A stretch of DNA of 64,000 bases from Rhodanobacter sp. FDAARGOS 1247. GTDB lineage: Bacteria > Pseudomonadota > Gammaproteobacteria > Xanthomonadales > Rhodanobacteraceae. Under the pieces are notes generated by a model that saw nothing but the letters and a program-made list of their open reading frames with translations, did no database searches and was not told the DNA's origin. The position numbers and the translations under genes were made by a program. Location: positions 1,860,001 through 1,924,000 of the forward strand of contig NZ_CP069535.1 of the NCBI RefSeq assembly GCF_016889805.1. The letters are read 5' to 3'. Of this stretch, positions 14,213-25,544 are shown piece after piece (within the stretch, counting starts at the first letter, position 1; the number at the start of each line of letters is the position of its first letter).

Positions 14213-14338
14213 TCAGCGCTGACGAGCCTTGAAACGGGGGTTGCTCTTGCAGATCACGAACACCTTGCCGCGACGGCGAACAACCTTGCAGTCGCGATGC
14301 CGCGCCTTGGCGGACTTCAAAGAGTTAAGCACCTTCAC
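14213..14338 (-). CDS. rpmJ: 50S ribosomal protein L36 (bL36), zinc-free type
   Basis: A 41-residue ribosomal protein starting at GTG 14338, with AGGAG six bases upstream. The sequence begins [17 protein letters not shown] and ends [11 protein letters not shown]. The zinc-binding form of L36 has three Cys and one His; here only two Cys remain (in HRDC and VIC), with Arg and Phe at the other positions, so it is the C-minus form (YkgO type). It stands alone, convergent with greA, rather than in the spc ribosomal operon. The gene is short and is best recognised by its fixed ending SNPRFKARQ. Confidence 0.93.
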   Translation of the reverse strand: MKVLNSLKSAKARHRDCKVVRRRGKVFVICKSNPRFKARQR

Positions 14339-14399
14339 GGCCAGCTCCTGACACAAAAGAATAAAGTAAGCTGGCAATTGTAACCAGTTGAAAGCCTTG

Positions 14400-15311
14400 T
14401 TACAAGCCCGGGGCAATGACCATTTCCGTGACCGTGGCCAGGAACTGCTGCAGCACGGGCGAGGTGTCGTCGACGCGGGAAGCCAGGGCCAGCAACAGGT
14501 AGGCATCGGCGTCTTCCAGCGGCACATAACTGACGCCTGCCAGCCGCACGGCCCGCATGCTGGCCGGGACCAGGGCCAGCCCCAGGCCGCCGGCAACCAG
14601 GGCCAGCAAGCCGTTGACCTGCTGGGCGTGCTGGATGATCGTGGGCTGGAAACCTGCCCGGGTGGCCAGTTTCACCAGCCGATCGTAGAGCGTGGCGACC
14701 AGTTGGCGCGGCTGCGAGACGAACGCATCGCCGGCGACTTCGGCCAGATGCAGGCTGCTGCGCCCGGCCAGCGGATGTCCGGTGGGGAGCGCCAGCAGGA
14801 GCGGTTCACGGTCGATCACGTTCAGTCGCAGGCTGCGTGCCGTCTGGGGATTGGTCGGTTCATCCCGCACGAAGCCGACGTCGATCTGGCCGGCAAGCAG
14901 GGCGGCAAATTGCGGTTCGGTATACATCTCGCTCAACTGCAGCGCGACCTTGGGGGCGATCTGGCCGTAACGGAGCAGGGTCTGGGGCAGGGCGGGATGG
15001 AACGAGACAGACACGCTATAGGCCAGTCGCAACTGGCCGCTGTAGCCGGCCGCAGCGGCGGTGACCTGGCTGCGTGCCTCATCGGCCTTGGCGAGAATCT
15101 GTCGAGCCTGTTCGAGGAACACGCGGCCCGGTTCGGTCAGGGCCACATGGCGCTTGTTGCGCTCGAGCAGGCGCACATCGAGATCCTCCTCGAGGGCGCG
15201 GATCTGCTGGGATAGCGGCGGTTGGGACAGGTGCAGGCGCAAGGCAGCCCGGGTGAAGCTCAGCTCCTCGGCGACGGCGACGAAATAGCGCAACTGGCGA
15301 AGATCGAACAT
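14400..15311 (-). CDS. LysR-family transcriptional regulator
   Basis: The 303-residue product has an N-terminal winged helix (residues 1-60: [20 protein letters not shown], then [17 protein letters not shown]) and a C-terminal periplasmic-binding-like effector domain (about residues 90-295). Its effector is unknown; the N-terminal pattern is like BenM/CatM/AlsR-type regulators of aromatic or organic acid metabolism, but that is only suggestive. It starts at ATG 15311 without a clear Shine-Dalgarno site. An AT-rich stretch (15312-15378) upstream is shared with a candidate divergent small RNA, which it might control. Confidence 0.9.
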   Translation of the reverse strand: MFDLRQLRYFVAVAEELSFTRAALRLHLSQPPLSQQIRALEEDLDVRLLERNKRHVALTEPGRVFLEQARQILAKADEARSQVTAAAAGYSGQLRLAYSVSVSFHPALPQTLLRYGQIAPKVALQLSEMYTEPQFAALLAGQIDVGFVRDEPTNPQTARSLRLNVIDREPLLLALPTGHPLAGRSSLHLAEVAGDAFVSQPRQLVATLYDRLVKLATRAGFQPTIIQHAQQVNGLLALVAGGLGLALVPASMRAVRLAGVSYVPLEDADAYLLLALASRVDDTSPVLQQFLATVTEMVIAPGL

Positions 15312-15378
15312 ATAGAGATATCGAATTAATGATGCGCTAAATATATATTAGATACTTTATTGAGGCGATCATAAAATG
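15312..15378. promoter_or_regulatory. AT-rich divergent promoter region between LysR gene and candidate sRNA
   Basis: This stretch is strikingly AT-rich against a GC-rich genome (for example AATATATATTAGATA). For the plus strand, TTAGAT (15348-15353) and TAAAAT (15372-15377) are 18 bases apart and could be -35 and -10 boxes. The same region must contain the LysR promoter on the minus strand and probably its own operator. Confidence 0.5.
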
Positions 15379-15382
15379 ACGA

Positions 15383-15512
15383 CGTCCCGCCACCTCCCCT
15401 CCCCCCGGTGGCGGTGACCCTCGCCCCGCAGCGATGCTAAATACGACGTCTGGTTCAACTCCCCCCCTGAACCCACGTTGATGCGTCTCCCCTGCGGGGC
15501 GCTTTCTTTTTC
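15383..15512 (+). ncRNA. Candidate small RNA with C-rich loops
   Basis: No credible protein is encoded here. Hairpin 1 has a perfect 8-bp stem (15387-15394 with 15407-15414) with a 12-base loop made only of C and T. Hairpin 2 has a 6-bp stem (15452-15457 with 15468-15473) with the loop ACTCCCCCCC. A third element (CCCC/GGGG, 15489-15499, reinforced by GCG/CGC) is followed by TTTCTTTTT (15503-15511), an intrinsic terminator. The segment 15422-15431 can alternatively pair perfectly over 10 bp with 15492-15501. C-rich loops that pair with G-rich ribosome-binding sites are the hallmark of Xanthomonas sX13-like RNAs. Membership in that family is inferred from architecture, not from alignment. Confidence 0.55.
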
Positions 15513-15520
15513 CGGCTTGC

Positions 15521-15552
15521 ACGACACCGCTGTCATCCGACAGCGGTGTCGT
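15521..15552. repeat. Perfect 14-bp palindromic hairpin downstream of fadH
   Basis: Bases 15521-15534 pair perfectly with 15539-15552 around the loop ATCC. There is no T-run on the fadH transcript side, so it is not a classical terminator. It may end or protect the fadH mRNA, or be a protein-binding palindrome. Confidence 0.5.
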
Positions 15553-15672
15553 CGCCATGGGCGGTCGCATGACTCCGGGCCCCGAGCGCCCCGGAATCCT
15601 CACTCCACGCTGGCGGTGGTCGGCCTGACAGGATTCGGCGCGCCGAAAACCCCGCCGTGCGGATGGGCAAGA

Positions 15673-17778
<2,106 letters not shown>

Positions 17779-18036
17779 TCAGGCCAGCAGTTGCTGCACC
17801 AGTGCGATGTAGCGGCGCATGGCCTCGTCTTGCGGAACACCGCTCAATTGCGCCCAGGCCTCGTGTTTGGCCGTGCCGACAAAGTCGAAGAAACCGGGCT
17901 GGGTGCGCTTCAAATCGCCTTCCGAGCCCTGCTTGTACAGGGCATACAGCTTCAGCAAGGTGTCGTTGTCGGGGCGCATTCCCAGTCGCTGGATGTCTGC
18001 GGCAGCCTGTTCGAACTCGCGGCGAAGATCAGTCAT
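17779..18036 (-). CDS. Acyl-CoA-binding protein (ACBP family)
   Basis: An 85-residue cytosolic carrier of long-chain acyl-CoA. It shows the ACBP signature: [13 protein letters not shown] at the start, then [15 protein letters not shown] with the Tyr and Lys that hold the CoA, and [21 protein letters not shown] in the last helix. ATG at 18036 (MTDLRREF) is chosen over an upstream one at 18051 because it matches the usual family start. It is 87 bases upstream of fadH, probably in the same transcript, and would supply or protect substrate for beta-oxidation. Confidence 0.92.
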   Translation of the reverse strand: MTDLRREFEQAAADIQRLGMRPDNDTLLKLYALYKQGSEGDLKRTQPGFFDFVGTAKHEAWAQLSGVPQDEAMRRYIALVQQLLA

Positions 18037-18147
18037 AAGGCAGTTCGACAACGCAGACAGGCAAGGTGGGATCGGCTAGATAGCACGCGTCCGGGAGCGG
18101 GTCAACGCGTTAAACTGCGCGCTTTGCCGTTCAGCCAGGATCACGCC

Positions 18148-18825
18148 ATGAGCCATGCCCCAGCCCCCGTACTCACCATCGACGGACCGTCGGGATCGGG
18201 CAAGGGCACCATCAGCGCGCTGGTGGCCGAGCGGCTGGGCTGGCGCCTGCTGGACTCGGGGGCGCTGTATCGCGCCGTGGGTTACGCCGCAGGGATGGCC
18301 GGGCTCGACCTTTCGGACGTGGAGGCGGTGACCCGCTGCGCGCAGGGGACGAAGATCCAGTTCCGGGCTGCGGCCGATGGCGGCGAGACCCGGGTGATCG
18401 TCAACGGCCACGATGCCACCGACGAATTGCGTACCGAAACCGCCGGTGCGGCTGCTTCGGCGATCGCCTCGATGCCCTCGGTGCGTGAAGCGCTGGTGGC
18501 GCTGCAACTGGGCTTCCGCAGGCTGCCGGGCCTGGTGGCGGACGGGCGCGACATGGGCACGGTGATCTTCCCCGATGCCCAGTACAAGGTTTTCCTCACC
18601 GCGAGCGCCGTGGAACGGGCGAAAAGGCGCTATAAGCAGTTGAAGGAAAAGGGACTCAGCGTTACACTTGCTGGCCTTCAGCGCGAAATTGAGGCGCGTG
18701 ACAGTCGCGATGCTTCGCGTGCCGTGGCGCCGCTCAAGCCTGCCGCTGATGCCTTGCTGGTGGATACCACCGGCATGGGCATCGACGAGGTCGTTGCGAA
18801 AGTATTTGCCGTCGTGCAGCCCTAA
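18148..18825 (+). CDS. cmk: Cytidylate kinase
   Basis: Phosphorylates CMP and dCMP for nucleotide synthesis. The 225-residue product has the P-loop [14 protein letters not shown] (about residues 9-22), the CMP-binding [11 protein letters not shown], and the conserved [17 protein letters not shown] and [14 protein letters not shown] regions. ATG at 18148 has AGGA (18137-18140) upstream. The frame is open far upstream, but that extension overlaps fadH antisense and is not conserved. cmk followed by rpsA and ihfB is the common gammaproteobacterial order. Confidence 0.96.
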   Translation: MSHAPAPVLTIDGPSGSGKGTISALVAERLGWRLLDSGALYRAVGYAAGMAGLDLSDVEAVTRCAQGTKIQFRAAADGGETRVIVNGHDATDELRTETAGAAASAIASMPSVREALVALQLGFRRLPGLVADGRDMGTVIFPDAQYKVFLTASAVERAKRRYKQLKEKGLSVTLAGLQREIEARDSRDASRAVAPLKPAADALLVDTTGMGIDEVVAKVFAVVQP

Positions 18826-18848
18826 CGGGTTGCGCGGCGGCTTTTGTG

Positions 18849-18871
18849 CCCCTGCCAAGGCAGGGGGTTTT
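18849..18871 (+). terminator. Weak hairpin after cmk, in the rpsA leader
   Basis: CCCTGC (18850-18855) pairs with GCAGGG (18860-18865) and is followed by GGTTTT. The stem is short and the T-run has only four bases, so it is more likely an attenuator or processing site in the cmk-rpsA transcript than a strong terminator. Confidence 0.4.
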
Positions 18872-18996
18872 GGCCAACGGTGATGACGGTCGGTTCCCCG
18901 GGAACCCCTCATGCACCCTCAACCGGTGGATCGGAAGTTCGCGCACCAACCATTCCAGCGCAATGAACCACGATCCTTTCCCACTATGGAATCAAC

Positions 18997-20670
18997 ATGA
19001 CTGAAAGTTTTGCCGAACTGTTTGAACAGAGCCAGCAGGCCATCTCCAAGCTGAAGCCCGGCGCCATCGTCACCGGCATCGTTGTGGAAATCCGCAATGA
19101 CGTCGTCGTGATCAACGCTGGCCTGAAGAGCGAAGGCATCGTCCCCATCGAGCAGTTCAAGAGCGAAGAGGGCGTGCTGGAGGTGCAGGTAGGCGACGAG
19201 GTGAAGGTAGCCCTCGAAGCTTTGGAAGACGGTTTCGGCGAGACCAAGCTGTCGCGCGAGAAAGCCAAGCGCTCGATGGTGTGGGACGACCTGGAGCAGG
19301 CGTTCGACAAGGAAGAGACCATCAAGGGCATGATCTCGGGCAAGGTCAAGGGCGGTTTCACCGTCGACATCAAGGACGTTCGCGCGTTCCTGCCCGGTTC
19401 GCTGGTCGACGTGCGCCCGGTGCGCGAGCCGACCTACCTCGAGGGCAAGGAACTCGAGTTCAAGATCATCAAGCTCGACCGCAAGCGCAACAACGTGGTG
19501 GTCAGCCGCCGTGCCGTCGTCGAGACCGAGTTCTCCGCCGAGCGCGAACAGCTGCTTGAGCGCCTGACCGAGGGTGCCGTCGTCAAGGGTGTGGTGAAGA
19601 ACCTCACCGACTACGGCGCGTTCGTGGACCTGGGCGGCATCGACGGCCTGCTGCACATCACCGACATGGCGTGGAAGCGCGTGCGTCATCCGTCCGAAGT
19701 GGTCAACGTCGGCGACGAGCTGGACGTGCGCGTGCTGAAGTACGACAAGGAGCGCAACCGCGTTTCGCTGGGCCTGAAGCAACTGGGCGACGACCCGTGG
19801 GTCGCCATCGCCCGCCGTTACCCGGTCGGCAGCCGCCTGTTCGGCAAGGTCTCCAACGTCACCGATTACGGCTGCTTCGTCGAGATCGAGCCGGGCGTGG
19901 AAGGCCTGGTGCACGTGTCCGAGATGGACTGGACCAACAAGAACGTCAACCCGGCCAAGGTGGTTCAGGTCGGTGACGAGACCGAAGTCACCGTGCTGGA
20001 CGTGGACGAGGAGCGTCGCCGCATCTCGCTGGGCATCAAGCAGACCCGCTCGAACCCGTGGGAAGCCTTCGCAGCGATGCACAAGAAGGGCGACAAGGTG
20101 TCCGGCCAGATCAAGTCGATCACCGACTTCGGCGTGTTCATCGGCCTGGACGGCGGCATCGACGGCCTGGTGCACCTGTCCGACATCTCCTGGCAGATGT
20201 CCGGCGAAGATCTGGTCCGCAACTTCAAGAAGGGCGACGAGATCGAGGCCGTGGTGCTGGCGGTGGATCCGGAGCGCGAGCGCATCTCGCTCGGCATCAA
20301 GCAGATGGAGCAGGACCCGTTCGGCCAGTTCATGGCGGCGAATCCGCGCGGCACCATCGTCAACGGCACCGTCAAGGAAGTCGATGCGAAGGGTGCGGTG
20401 ATCGATCTGGGCGAGGGCGTCGAGGGTTACCTGCGCGCCAACGACATCGCCAAGGAGCGCATCGACGATGCCACACTGCATCTGAAGGTGGGTGACAAGG
20501 TCGAGGCCAAGTTCACCGGCATGGATCGCAAGGGTCGCCAGCTGGCGCTCTCGATTCGCGCCAAGGACGAGGAAGACGCACCGGATACGTCGGTCGACTA
20601 TTCGTCTGCCGCCAGCGGCACGACCAAGCTTGGTGCGCTGCTCAAGGAGCAGTTCAACAAGGCTGACTGA
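18997..20670 (+). CDS. rpsA: 30S ribosomal protein S1
   Basis: Binds mRNA leaders and helps start translation. The 557-residue product (E. coli 557) contains six S1 OB-fold repeats, for example [82 protein letters not shown] and [17 protein letters not shown]. The start ATG at 18997 gives [12 protein letters not shown]. It is flanked by cmk and ihfB, the usual order. Confidence 0.98.
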   Translation: MTESFAELFEQSQQAISKLKPGAIVTGIVVEIRNDVVVINAGLKSEGIVPIEQFKSEEGVLEVQVGDEVKVALEALEDGFGETKLSREKAKRSMVWDDLEQAFDKEETIKGMISGKVKGGFTVDIKDVRAFLPGSLVDVRPVREPTYLEGKELEFKIIKLDRKRNNVVVSRRAVVETEFSAEREQLLERLTEGAVVKGVVKNLTDYGAFVDLGGIDGLLHITDMAWKRVRHPSEVVNVGDELDVRVLKYDKERNRVSLGLKQLGDDPWVAIARRYPVGSRLFGKVSNVTDYGCFVEIEPGVEGLVHVSEMDWTNKNVNPAKVVQVGDETEVTVLDVDEERRRISLGIKQTRSNPWEAFAAMHKKGDKVSGQIKSITDFGVFIGLDGGIDGLVHLSDISWQMSGEDLVRNFKKGDEIEAVVLAVDPERERISLGIKQMEQDPFGQFMAANPRGTIVNGTVKEVDAKGAVIDLGEGVEGYLRANDIAKERIDDATLHLKVGDKVEAKFTGMDRKGRQLALSIRAKDEEDAPDTSVDYSSAASGTTKLGALLKEQFNKAD

Positions 20671-20690
20671 TCGCGTTGCACACGTCTGAC

Positions 20691-20718
20691 ACGGGGCGGC
20701 TTCTGCCGCCCCGTTGTT
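20691..20718 (+). terminator. Hairpin terminator between rpsA and ihfB
   Basis: A perfect 10-bp GC-rich stem (20691-20700 with 20705-20714) closes a TTCT loop and is followed by TGTTT. It probably terminates most rpsA transcripts with some read-through into ihfB 23 bases downstream. Confidence 0.65.
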
Positions 20719-20741
20719 TCACGTCACGGACATTGGGGCCC

Positions 20742-21041
20742 ATGACTAAATCCGAATTGATCGAGGCGCTGGCCAGGCGTCAGACCCACCTTGCGTTTGC
20801 CGATGTCGAGATGGCCGTCAAGAGCGTCATCGAACAGATGAGCCATGCCCTGGCTCATGGCGAGCGTATCGAGGTGCGTGGTTTCGGCAGCTTCGCGCTG
20901 CATTACCGACCACCACGCATGGGGCGCAACCCCAAGACCGGCGAAGCCGTGGCACTGCCCGGCAAGCACGTTCCGCACTTCAAGCCCGGCAAGGAGCTGC
21001 GTGAACGGGTCAACCAGGATCTCGAGACAGGCACGGCCTGA
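20742..21041 (+). CDS. ihfB: Integration host factor beta subunit
   Basis: DNA-bending nucleoid protein, active as a heterodimer with IhfA. The 99-residue product starts [14 protein letters not shown] and has the conserved beta-arm region [25 protein letters not shown], including the Pro that intercalates into DNA. ATG at 20742 is the family start; 22 upstream in-frame codons cover the terminator hairpin and are not coding. Length is normal for IHF-beta. Confidence 0.96.
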   Translation: MTKSELIEALARRQTHLAFADVEMAVKSVIEQMSHALAHGERIEVRGFGSFALHYRPPRMGRNPKTGEAVALPGKHVPHFKPGKELRERVNQDLETGTA

Positions 21042-21073
21042 TCGGAAGGTCATGCAACAGACATGGAAAGAAG

Positions 21074-21107
21074 GCAGGCGACGCGAGTCGGCCTGCTTTT
21101 TTTTTTT
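21074..21107 (+). terminator. Strong intrinsic terminator after ihfB
   Basis: A 9-bp stem (21074-21082 with 21087-21096, one bulged G) with a GCGA loop is followed at once by eleven T (21097-21107). This is the clearest Rho-independent terminator in the window. Confidence 0.9.
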
Positions 21108-21202
21108 CCTTTCCCGCGGGCAGGCGCACGCGCATGAATCATCGCCGCACGGAATCCCGGCGGCGCCTGTGCCAGTCAGCATCAATCGGGTAAAGTCGCC
21201 CC

Positions 21203-21460
21203 ATGCGACTGCTCGCCATCATTCTCTTGCTGATCTTCATCGCCGCCGGCATCGTCTTCGGTGCGCTCAACGCCGACCTCGTCGGCTATGACCTGGGCTT
21301 TGCCCAGCTCCGGCTGCCCAAGGGTGCAGCCCTGCTTGGTGCGGTCGTGATCGGATGGCTGCTCGGTGGACTGACCGCCTGGCTGGGCGTGAGCATGCGG
21401 CAGGGGCGCCAGCAGCGTCGGCAGTTGCGCGCGGACAAGAAGTCGCCGGTCAAGCCATGA
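21203..21460 (+). CDS. lapA: LapA-domain inner-membrane protein
   Basis: An 85-residue protein with two transmembrane segments (about residues 3-25 and 42-64) joined by a short loop, then a basic cytoplasmic tail (RQGRQQRRQLRADKK). This is the LapA (DUF1049) layout. In E. coli LapA works with LapB to set LPS amount through LpxC turnover. The stop codon overlaps the lapB start (ATGA), as in other gammaproteobacteria, which makes the assignment firm. Confidence 0.88.
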   Translation: MRLLAIILLLIFIAAGIVFGALNADLVGYDLGFAQLRLPKGAALLGAVVIGWLLGGLTAWLGVSMRQGRQQRRQLRADKKSPVKP

Positions 21461-22629
21461 ATGTCGTGCTCGTGCTGGTTTCCCTGGTGCCGATCGCTTT
21501 CGTGCTGGGCTGGTGGACTTCGCGCCAGTTTGGCGCACGCCGCTCCGGCGCCGAAGTCAGCGCGCTGTCGTCGGACTACTTCCGTGGCCTGAACTACCTG
21601 CTCAACGAGGAGCAGGACAAGGCGATCGAGGTGTTCCTCAAGCTGGCCGAATACAACCGCGATACGGTCGAGACGCATCTGGCCCTGGGCAACCTGTTCC
21701 GCCGTCGTGGCGAGGTCGATCGGGCGATCCGCCTGCACCAGCACCTGGTTTCGCGCCCCGGGCTCACCGATGCGATGAAGACGGTGGCGCTGCTGGAACT
21801 GGGCGAAGACTACATGCGGGCGGGCCTGCTCGATCGCGCCGAGGCGCTGTTCTGCGACCTGGTGGCGATGAACGCGCACGCGCCCTCCGCACTGCGGCAC
21901 CTGATTGCCATCTACCAGCACGAGCGCGACTGGCACAAGGCGATCGAACATGCGCGCCGCCTCGAGGTGATGACCGGCGAGGACGAGGCGCCGATGATCG
22001 CCCAGTTCTATTGCGAGCTGGCCGATCGCTCGCGCCAGCACGGGGCGAGAGCCGAAGCACGCGACTACCTCAGGCAGGCCTTCGAATGCCAGCCGGGTTG
22101 TGTGCGGGCATTCATGCTGACCGGAAGGTTGCTGTCCGAGGATGGCCAGCACGCCGACGCCGTGACGGCGTATGAGTCGGCGATCCAGACCGACATCGCC
22201 TTCACTCCGGAAATCCTGCCGCCGCTGCTCAACAGTTACGCCAGGTCGCAGCAGATGGAACGTGCGGAAAGTTTCTTGCGCGAAATGATCGGGCGCTACC
22301 ACGGTGTTTCGCCGGTGCTGGCGCTGGCCCATCTCTACAAGGAGCGCGACGGCGAGCGCGCGGCGATCGATTTCCTCACCACCCAACTGCGCCAGAGGCC
22401 CTCGGTGCGTGGCCTGATGGCGCTGATCGACGCCACCATGGACAAGATCGAGGGAGAGGCACGCGAGAACTTCCTGATCCTGCGCGACCTTACCCGCAAG
22501 CTGCTTGAAGGGCAGGCGATGTACCGCTGCAGCCGATGCGGTTTCGGCGCCAAGGCCCATCACTGGCAGTGTCCCAGCTGCAAGAGCTGGAGCACGATCA
22601 GGCCCATCCATGGTGTAGCCAGCGAGTGA
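21457..22629 (+). CDS. lapB: Lipopolysaccharide assembly protein LapB (YciM)
   Basis: Adaptor that presents LpxC to FtsH and so limits LPS synthesis. The 390-residue product has one N-terminal membrane helix (residues 2-20), a run of TPR helices (about residues 35-340, for example YFRGLNYLLNEEQDKAIEVF), and a C-terminal rubredoxin-like zinc ribbon (YRCSRCGF then WQCPSCKSW). All match E. coli YciM (389 residues). ATG at 21457 overlaps the lapA stop. Confidence 0.95.
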   Translation: MNVVLVLVSLVPIAFVLGWWTSRQFGARRSGAEVSALSSDYFRGLNYLLNEEQDKAIEVFLKLAEYNRDTVETHLALGNLFRRRGEVDRAIRLHQHLVSRPGLTDAMKTVALLELGEDYMRAGLLDRAEALFCDLVAMNAHAPSALRHLIAIYQHERDWHKAIEHARRLEVMTGEDEAPMIAQFYCELADRSRQHGARAEARDYLRQAFECQPGCVRAFMLTGRLLSEDGQHADAVTAYESAIQTDIAFTPEILPPLLNSYARSQQMERAESFLREMIGRYHGVSPVLALAHLYKERDGERAAIDFLTTQLRQRPSVRGLMALIDATMDKIEGEARENFLILRDLTRKLLEGQAMYRCSRCGFGAKAHHWQCPSCKSWSTIRPIHGVASE

Positions 22630-22636
22630 ACAGCGG

Positions 22637-23659
22637 ATGTCCGTGACCATCGGATGGTTGTCGTGCAGTTTTCTGATCACCGTGCTCGTGGTGCGGGCTT
22701 CGATCAGCTATGCCCGCCGACGCGGCATGCTGGACCTGCCCGGGCAGCGTCGGTCCCATAGCGTGGCCACGCCGCGCGGCGGTGGGATCGGCGTGGTCGT
22801 GGCCATGCTCGTGTGTCTTCCGGGCGTGTTGTGCGCGCCGCCGGCGGGTTGGCCGCTCAGCGTGACGGCGGGGTTGCTCGCCGGATTCCTGCTCGTCGCC
22901 GTGGCCGGATGGTGGGACGACCATCGTTCGCTGCCGGTATTGCCACGGCTGTTCGCCCAGTTGCTTGGCACCGGCCTGTTTTCGGCAGGCTTGCTGGCCA
23001 CCGGTACGCCGGCGTGGTGGTTGCCCCTGCTGCTGGTTGGCGGCGTCTGGAGCATCAACCTGCACAATTTCATGGACGGCATCGATGGTTTGCTGGCGCA
23101 ACAGGCGATCTTCGTCGGCGCGGGACTGACCCTGTTGGCATGGCAGGCAGCGCAGCCCGCCCTGGCGCTGGCGACGGCGGTGATGGCGGTGTCACTGGCG
23201 GGATTCTGGTGGTTCAATCGCCCGCCCGCGAAGATCTTCATGGGCGACGTGGGCAGCGGCAGCATCGGCCTGCTGATCTTCGCCTTTACCGCCATGCTGT
23301 GGCGCGTCGAGCCGGCACTGCTCTGGCCCGCGCTGATCCTGTCCTCGGCATTCGCGGTGGACGCCAGCCTGACCCTGTTGACGCGCATGTGGCGGGGACG
23401 GCGCTGGTACACTGCCCACCGCGAACATCTCTACCAGTGGACGGTACGCCGCGGTGCCAGCCACGCCCGGGCCGATCTGGCCTACCTGGGCTGGAACCTG
23501 CTTGTCGCCGCACCCATGGCCTGGTTGGCCTGGAGTCATCTGCGCGTGGCGCTGCCGATTACCATGGCGGTTTATGCAGTGGCGTCGGCCGGGTGGCTGG
23601 CGCTGAAACGTCGTTGTCTGCGGCGCAACTTGAACAGGACACCTCATGTCGCTGCGTAA
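22637..23659 (+). CDS. WecA/WbpL-type polyprenyl-phosphate sugar-1-phosphate transferase
   Basis: Integral membrane enzyme that starts O-antigen or exopolysaccharide units by moving a HexNAc-1-phosphate to undecaprenyl phosphate. The 340-residue product has about ten hydrophobic segments and the family's cytoplasmic motifs: TPRGGGIGVV near residue 45, WWDDHRSLP, NFMDGIDGL, and MGDVGSGSIG, whose Asp residues bind magnesium and substrate. The sugar cannot be read from sequence; WbpL-like FucNAc or WecA-like GlcNAc are both possible. It overlaps the next gene by 14 bases and follows lapB by 7 bases. Confidence 0.88.
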   Translation: MSVTIGWLSCSFLITVLVVRASISYARRRGMLDLPGQRRSHSVATPRGGGIGVVVAMLVCLPGVLCAPPAGWPLSVTAGLLAGFLLVAVAGWWDDHRSLPVLPRLFAQLLGTGLFSAGLLATGTPAWWLPLLLVGGVWSINLHNFMDGIDGLLAQQAIFVGAGLTLLAWQAAQPALALATAVMAVSLAGFWWFNRPPAKIFMGDVGSGSIGLLIFAFTAMLWRVEPALLWPALILSSAFAVDASLTLLTRMWRGRRWYTAHREHLYQWTVRRGASHARADLAYLGWNLLVAAPMAWLAWSHLRVALPITMAVYAVASAGWLALKRRCLRRNLNRTPHVAA

Positions 23660-25544
23660 GCTTGTCGGCTTCATCCATCCCCGCATCGCCGTCGTTCTGC
23701 ACGACTTGATGATGGCCGCGCTTGCGTGGTGGATTGCCAAGCTGTTCCGCTATGCCTTGAAGCCCGATGAAGTGGTCAGCTTCCAGTTGCTGGAATTTCC
23801 CATCGTGCTGCTGGTCCAGGGTCTGATTTTCCGCTGGACCGGGCTGTACAGGAGCGTATGGCGCTTCGCCAGCCTGCCTGATCTCTGGAACATCGTGCGC
23901 GCGGCGCTGGCGGGCACGATCTCCATCGGCGTGACGCTGTTCCTCTACGAGCGGCTGGAGGGTGTGCCGCGCTCCGTGCTGGTGCTCTATCCGCTGCTGT
24001 TGTCGATACTGCTTGGCGTACCCCGACTGGCTTATCGCTACTGGAAGGACAGCCGCAACGACCTGCTGCAGAACCAGAGCGTCAAGCGGGTGCTGATCGT
24101 GGGGGCGGATCGCGCCGGCGAGGTGCTTTCGCGCGACCTCCATCGCGACAGGCGCTACGCGGTGGTCGGTTTTGTCGACGACAAGTCCAGCCTGCGTGGC
24201 GCCAGCATCAACGGACATCCGATCCTGGGGCGACTGGAGCAGTTGCCCGAGGTGGCGCGCGAGGCGGCGGTCGACATGCTGCTGATCGCGCTGCCGGGTG
24301 CTTCCACGATCGAGATGCGCCGGGTGGTCGCGTTGTGCGATGCCACCGACCTGCCATATCGCACGGTGCCCCGGCTGGAGGACGTGGTCGCCGGTCGGGC
24401 CCAGTTCAACCAGATCAAGGAAGTGGCGATCGAGGACCTGCTTGGCCGCGACGCGGTCGAACTGGACTGGACGGCCATTCGCGAGACGCTCAGCGGCCGT
24501 CGCGTGCTGATCACCGGTGGCGGTGGCTCGATCGGTTCGGAACTGTGCCGACAGGTGGCGCGGCTGGGGGCGCAGTCGCTGACCGTGGTGGAGCAGAGCG
24601 AGTACAACCTGTACCGGATTGGCCAGGAGCTGCGCGCCGAGTTCCCCGAGCTGATCTTCGACGGCATCCTGGCCCGCTGTGGCGACCGGGTGGCCATGCG
24701 CAAGGCCTTTGCCGACCTGCAGCCCCAGGTGGTGTTCCACGCCGCAGCGTACAAGCACGTGCCGATGTTGCAGGGGCAGCTTCGCGCAGGCTTCAACAAC
24801 AACGTGCTGGGAACCTGCGTGGTGGCCGATGCCGCATGCGAGACGGGCGTCGAGTGCTTCGTGCTGATCTCCACCGACAAGGCGGTCAACCCGACCAGCG
24901 TCATGGGCGCATGCAAGCGCGTGGCCGAAATCTATTGCCAGAACCTCAATGCGCAGACCGACACCCGTTTCATGACGGTGCGCTTCGGCAACGTGCTGGA
25001 CTCGGCCGGATCGGTGGTGCCGCTGTTCCGGCGGCAGATCCGGGCAGGTGGCCCGGTTACCGTGACCCACCCTGAGGTATCGCGCTATTTCATGACGATT
25101 CCCGAGGCCTGCCAGTTGATCCTGCAGACCGCGAGCATCGGCACGGGCGGCGAGATCTATGCGCTGGACATGGGCGAGCCGGTGAAGATCCGCGACCTCG
25201 CCGAGCAGATGATCCGGCTGGCCGGCAAGAAGCCCGGCAGCGAGATCCCGATCGTGTACACGGGGTTGCGTTCGGGCGAGAAGCTGTTCGAGGAATTGTT
25301 CCATCCGCTGGAAAACTACTGCGCCACCACCCACGCCAAGATCTTCCTGGCCCAGCACCGTGAAGTGTCGTGGGAGCTGCTGCAATCCCTGCTGAAGAAG
25401 GCCGCTGAAGCGGTGAATGCCTTCGATGAGGAAGAACTTCGACGCTGCGTGTCCAGCCTGCTGCCGTCGTTCCGCTGGAGCGAGTCGGCGCAGCCGGACA
25501 ACGTGGTGTCCATCCGTCGTGCCAATCCGGAGATCAATGAGTGA
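23646..25544 (+). CDS. WbpM/FlaA1-type UDP-GlcNAc 4,6-dehydratase (membrane-bound)
   Basis: Makes UDP-4-keto-6-deoxy-GlcNAc, the precursor of QuiNAc, FucNAc and related sugars. The 632-residue product has an N-terminal membrane domain (four hydrophobic stretches in residues 10-125), a first Rossmann region (KRVLIVGADRAGEVLSRDL) and the catalytic SDR domain with ITGGGGSIGSELCRQ. The active site reads STDKAVNPTSVMGACK. Met takes the place of the usual Tyr, which is the S-M-K triad known for WbpM. Its upstream position after ihfB-lapAB resembles the edge of the Pseudomonas O-antigen locus. galU overlaps its stop. Confidence 0.92.
   Translation: MSLRKLVGFIHPRIAVVLHDLMMAALAWWIAKLFRYALKPDEVVSFQLLEFPIVLLVQGLIFRWTGLYRSVWRFASLPDLWNIVRAALAGTISIGVTLFLYERLEGVPRSVLVLYPLLLSILLGVPRLAYRYWKDSRNDLLQNQSVKRVLIVGADRAGEVLSRDLHRDRRYAVVGFVDDKSSLRGASINGHPILGRLEQLPEVAREAAVDMLLIALPGASTIEMRRVVALCDATDLPYRTVPRLEDVVAGRAQFNQIKEVAIEDLLGRDAVELDWTAIRETLSGRRVLITGGGGSIGSELCRQVARLGAQSLTVVEQSEYNLYRIGQELRAEFPELIFDGILARCGDRVAMRKAFADLQPQVVFHAAAYKHVPMLQGQLRAGFNNNVLGTCVVADAACETGVECFVLISTDKAVNPTSVMGACKRVAEIYCQNLNAQTDTRFMTVRFGNVLDSAGSVVPLFRRQIRAGGPVTVTHPEVSRYFMTIPEACQLILQTASIGTGGEIYALDMGEPVKIRDLAEQMIRLAGKKPGSEIPIVYTGLRSGEKLFEELFHPLENYCATTHAKIFLAQHREVSWELLQSLLKKAAEAVNAFDEEELRRCVSSLLPSFRWSESAQPDNVVSIRRANPEINE

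Noticed and set aside
15337..15603. Possible 88-residue protein on the minus strand upstream of the LysR gene
   Set aside because: It covers the promoter region and the structured C-rich segment, has no ribosome-binding site and shows no protein-like features.
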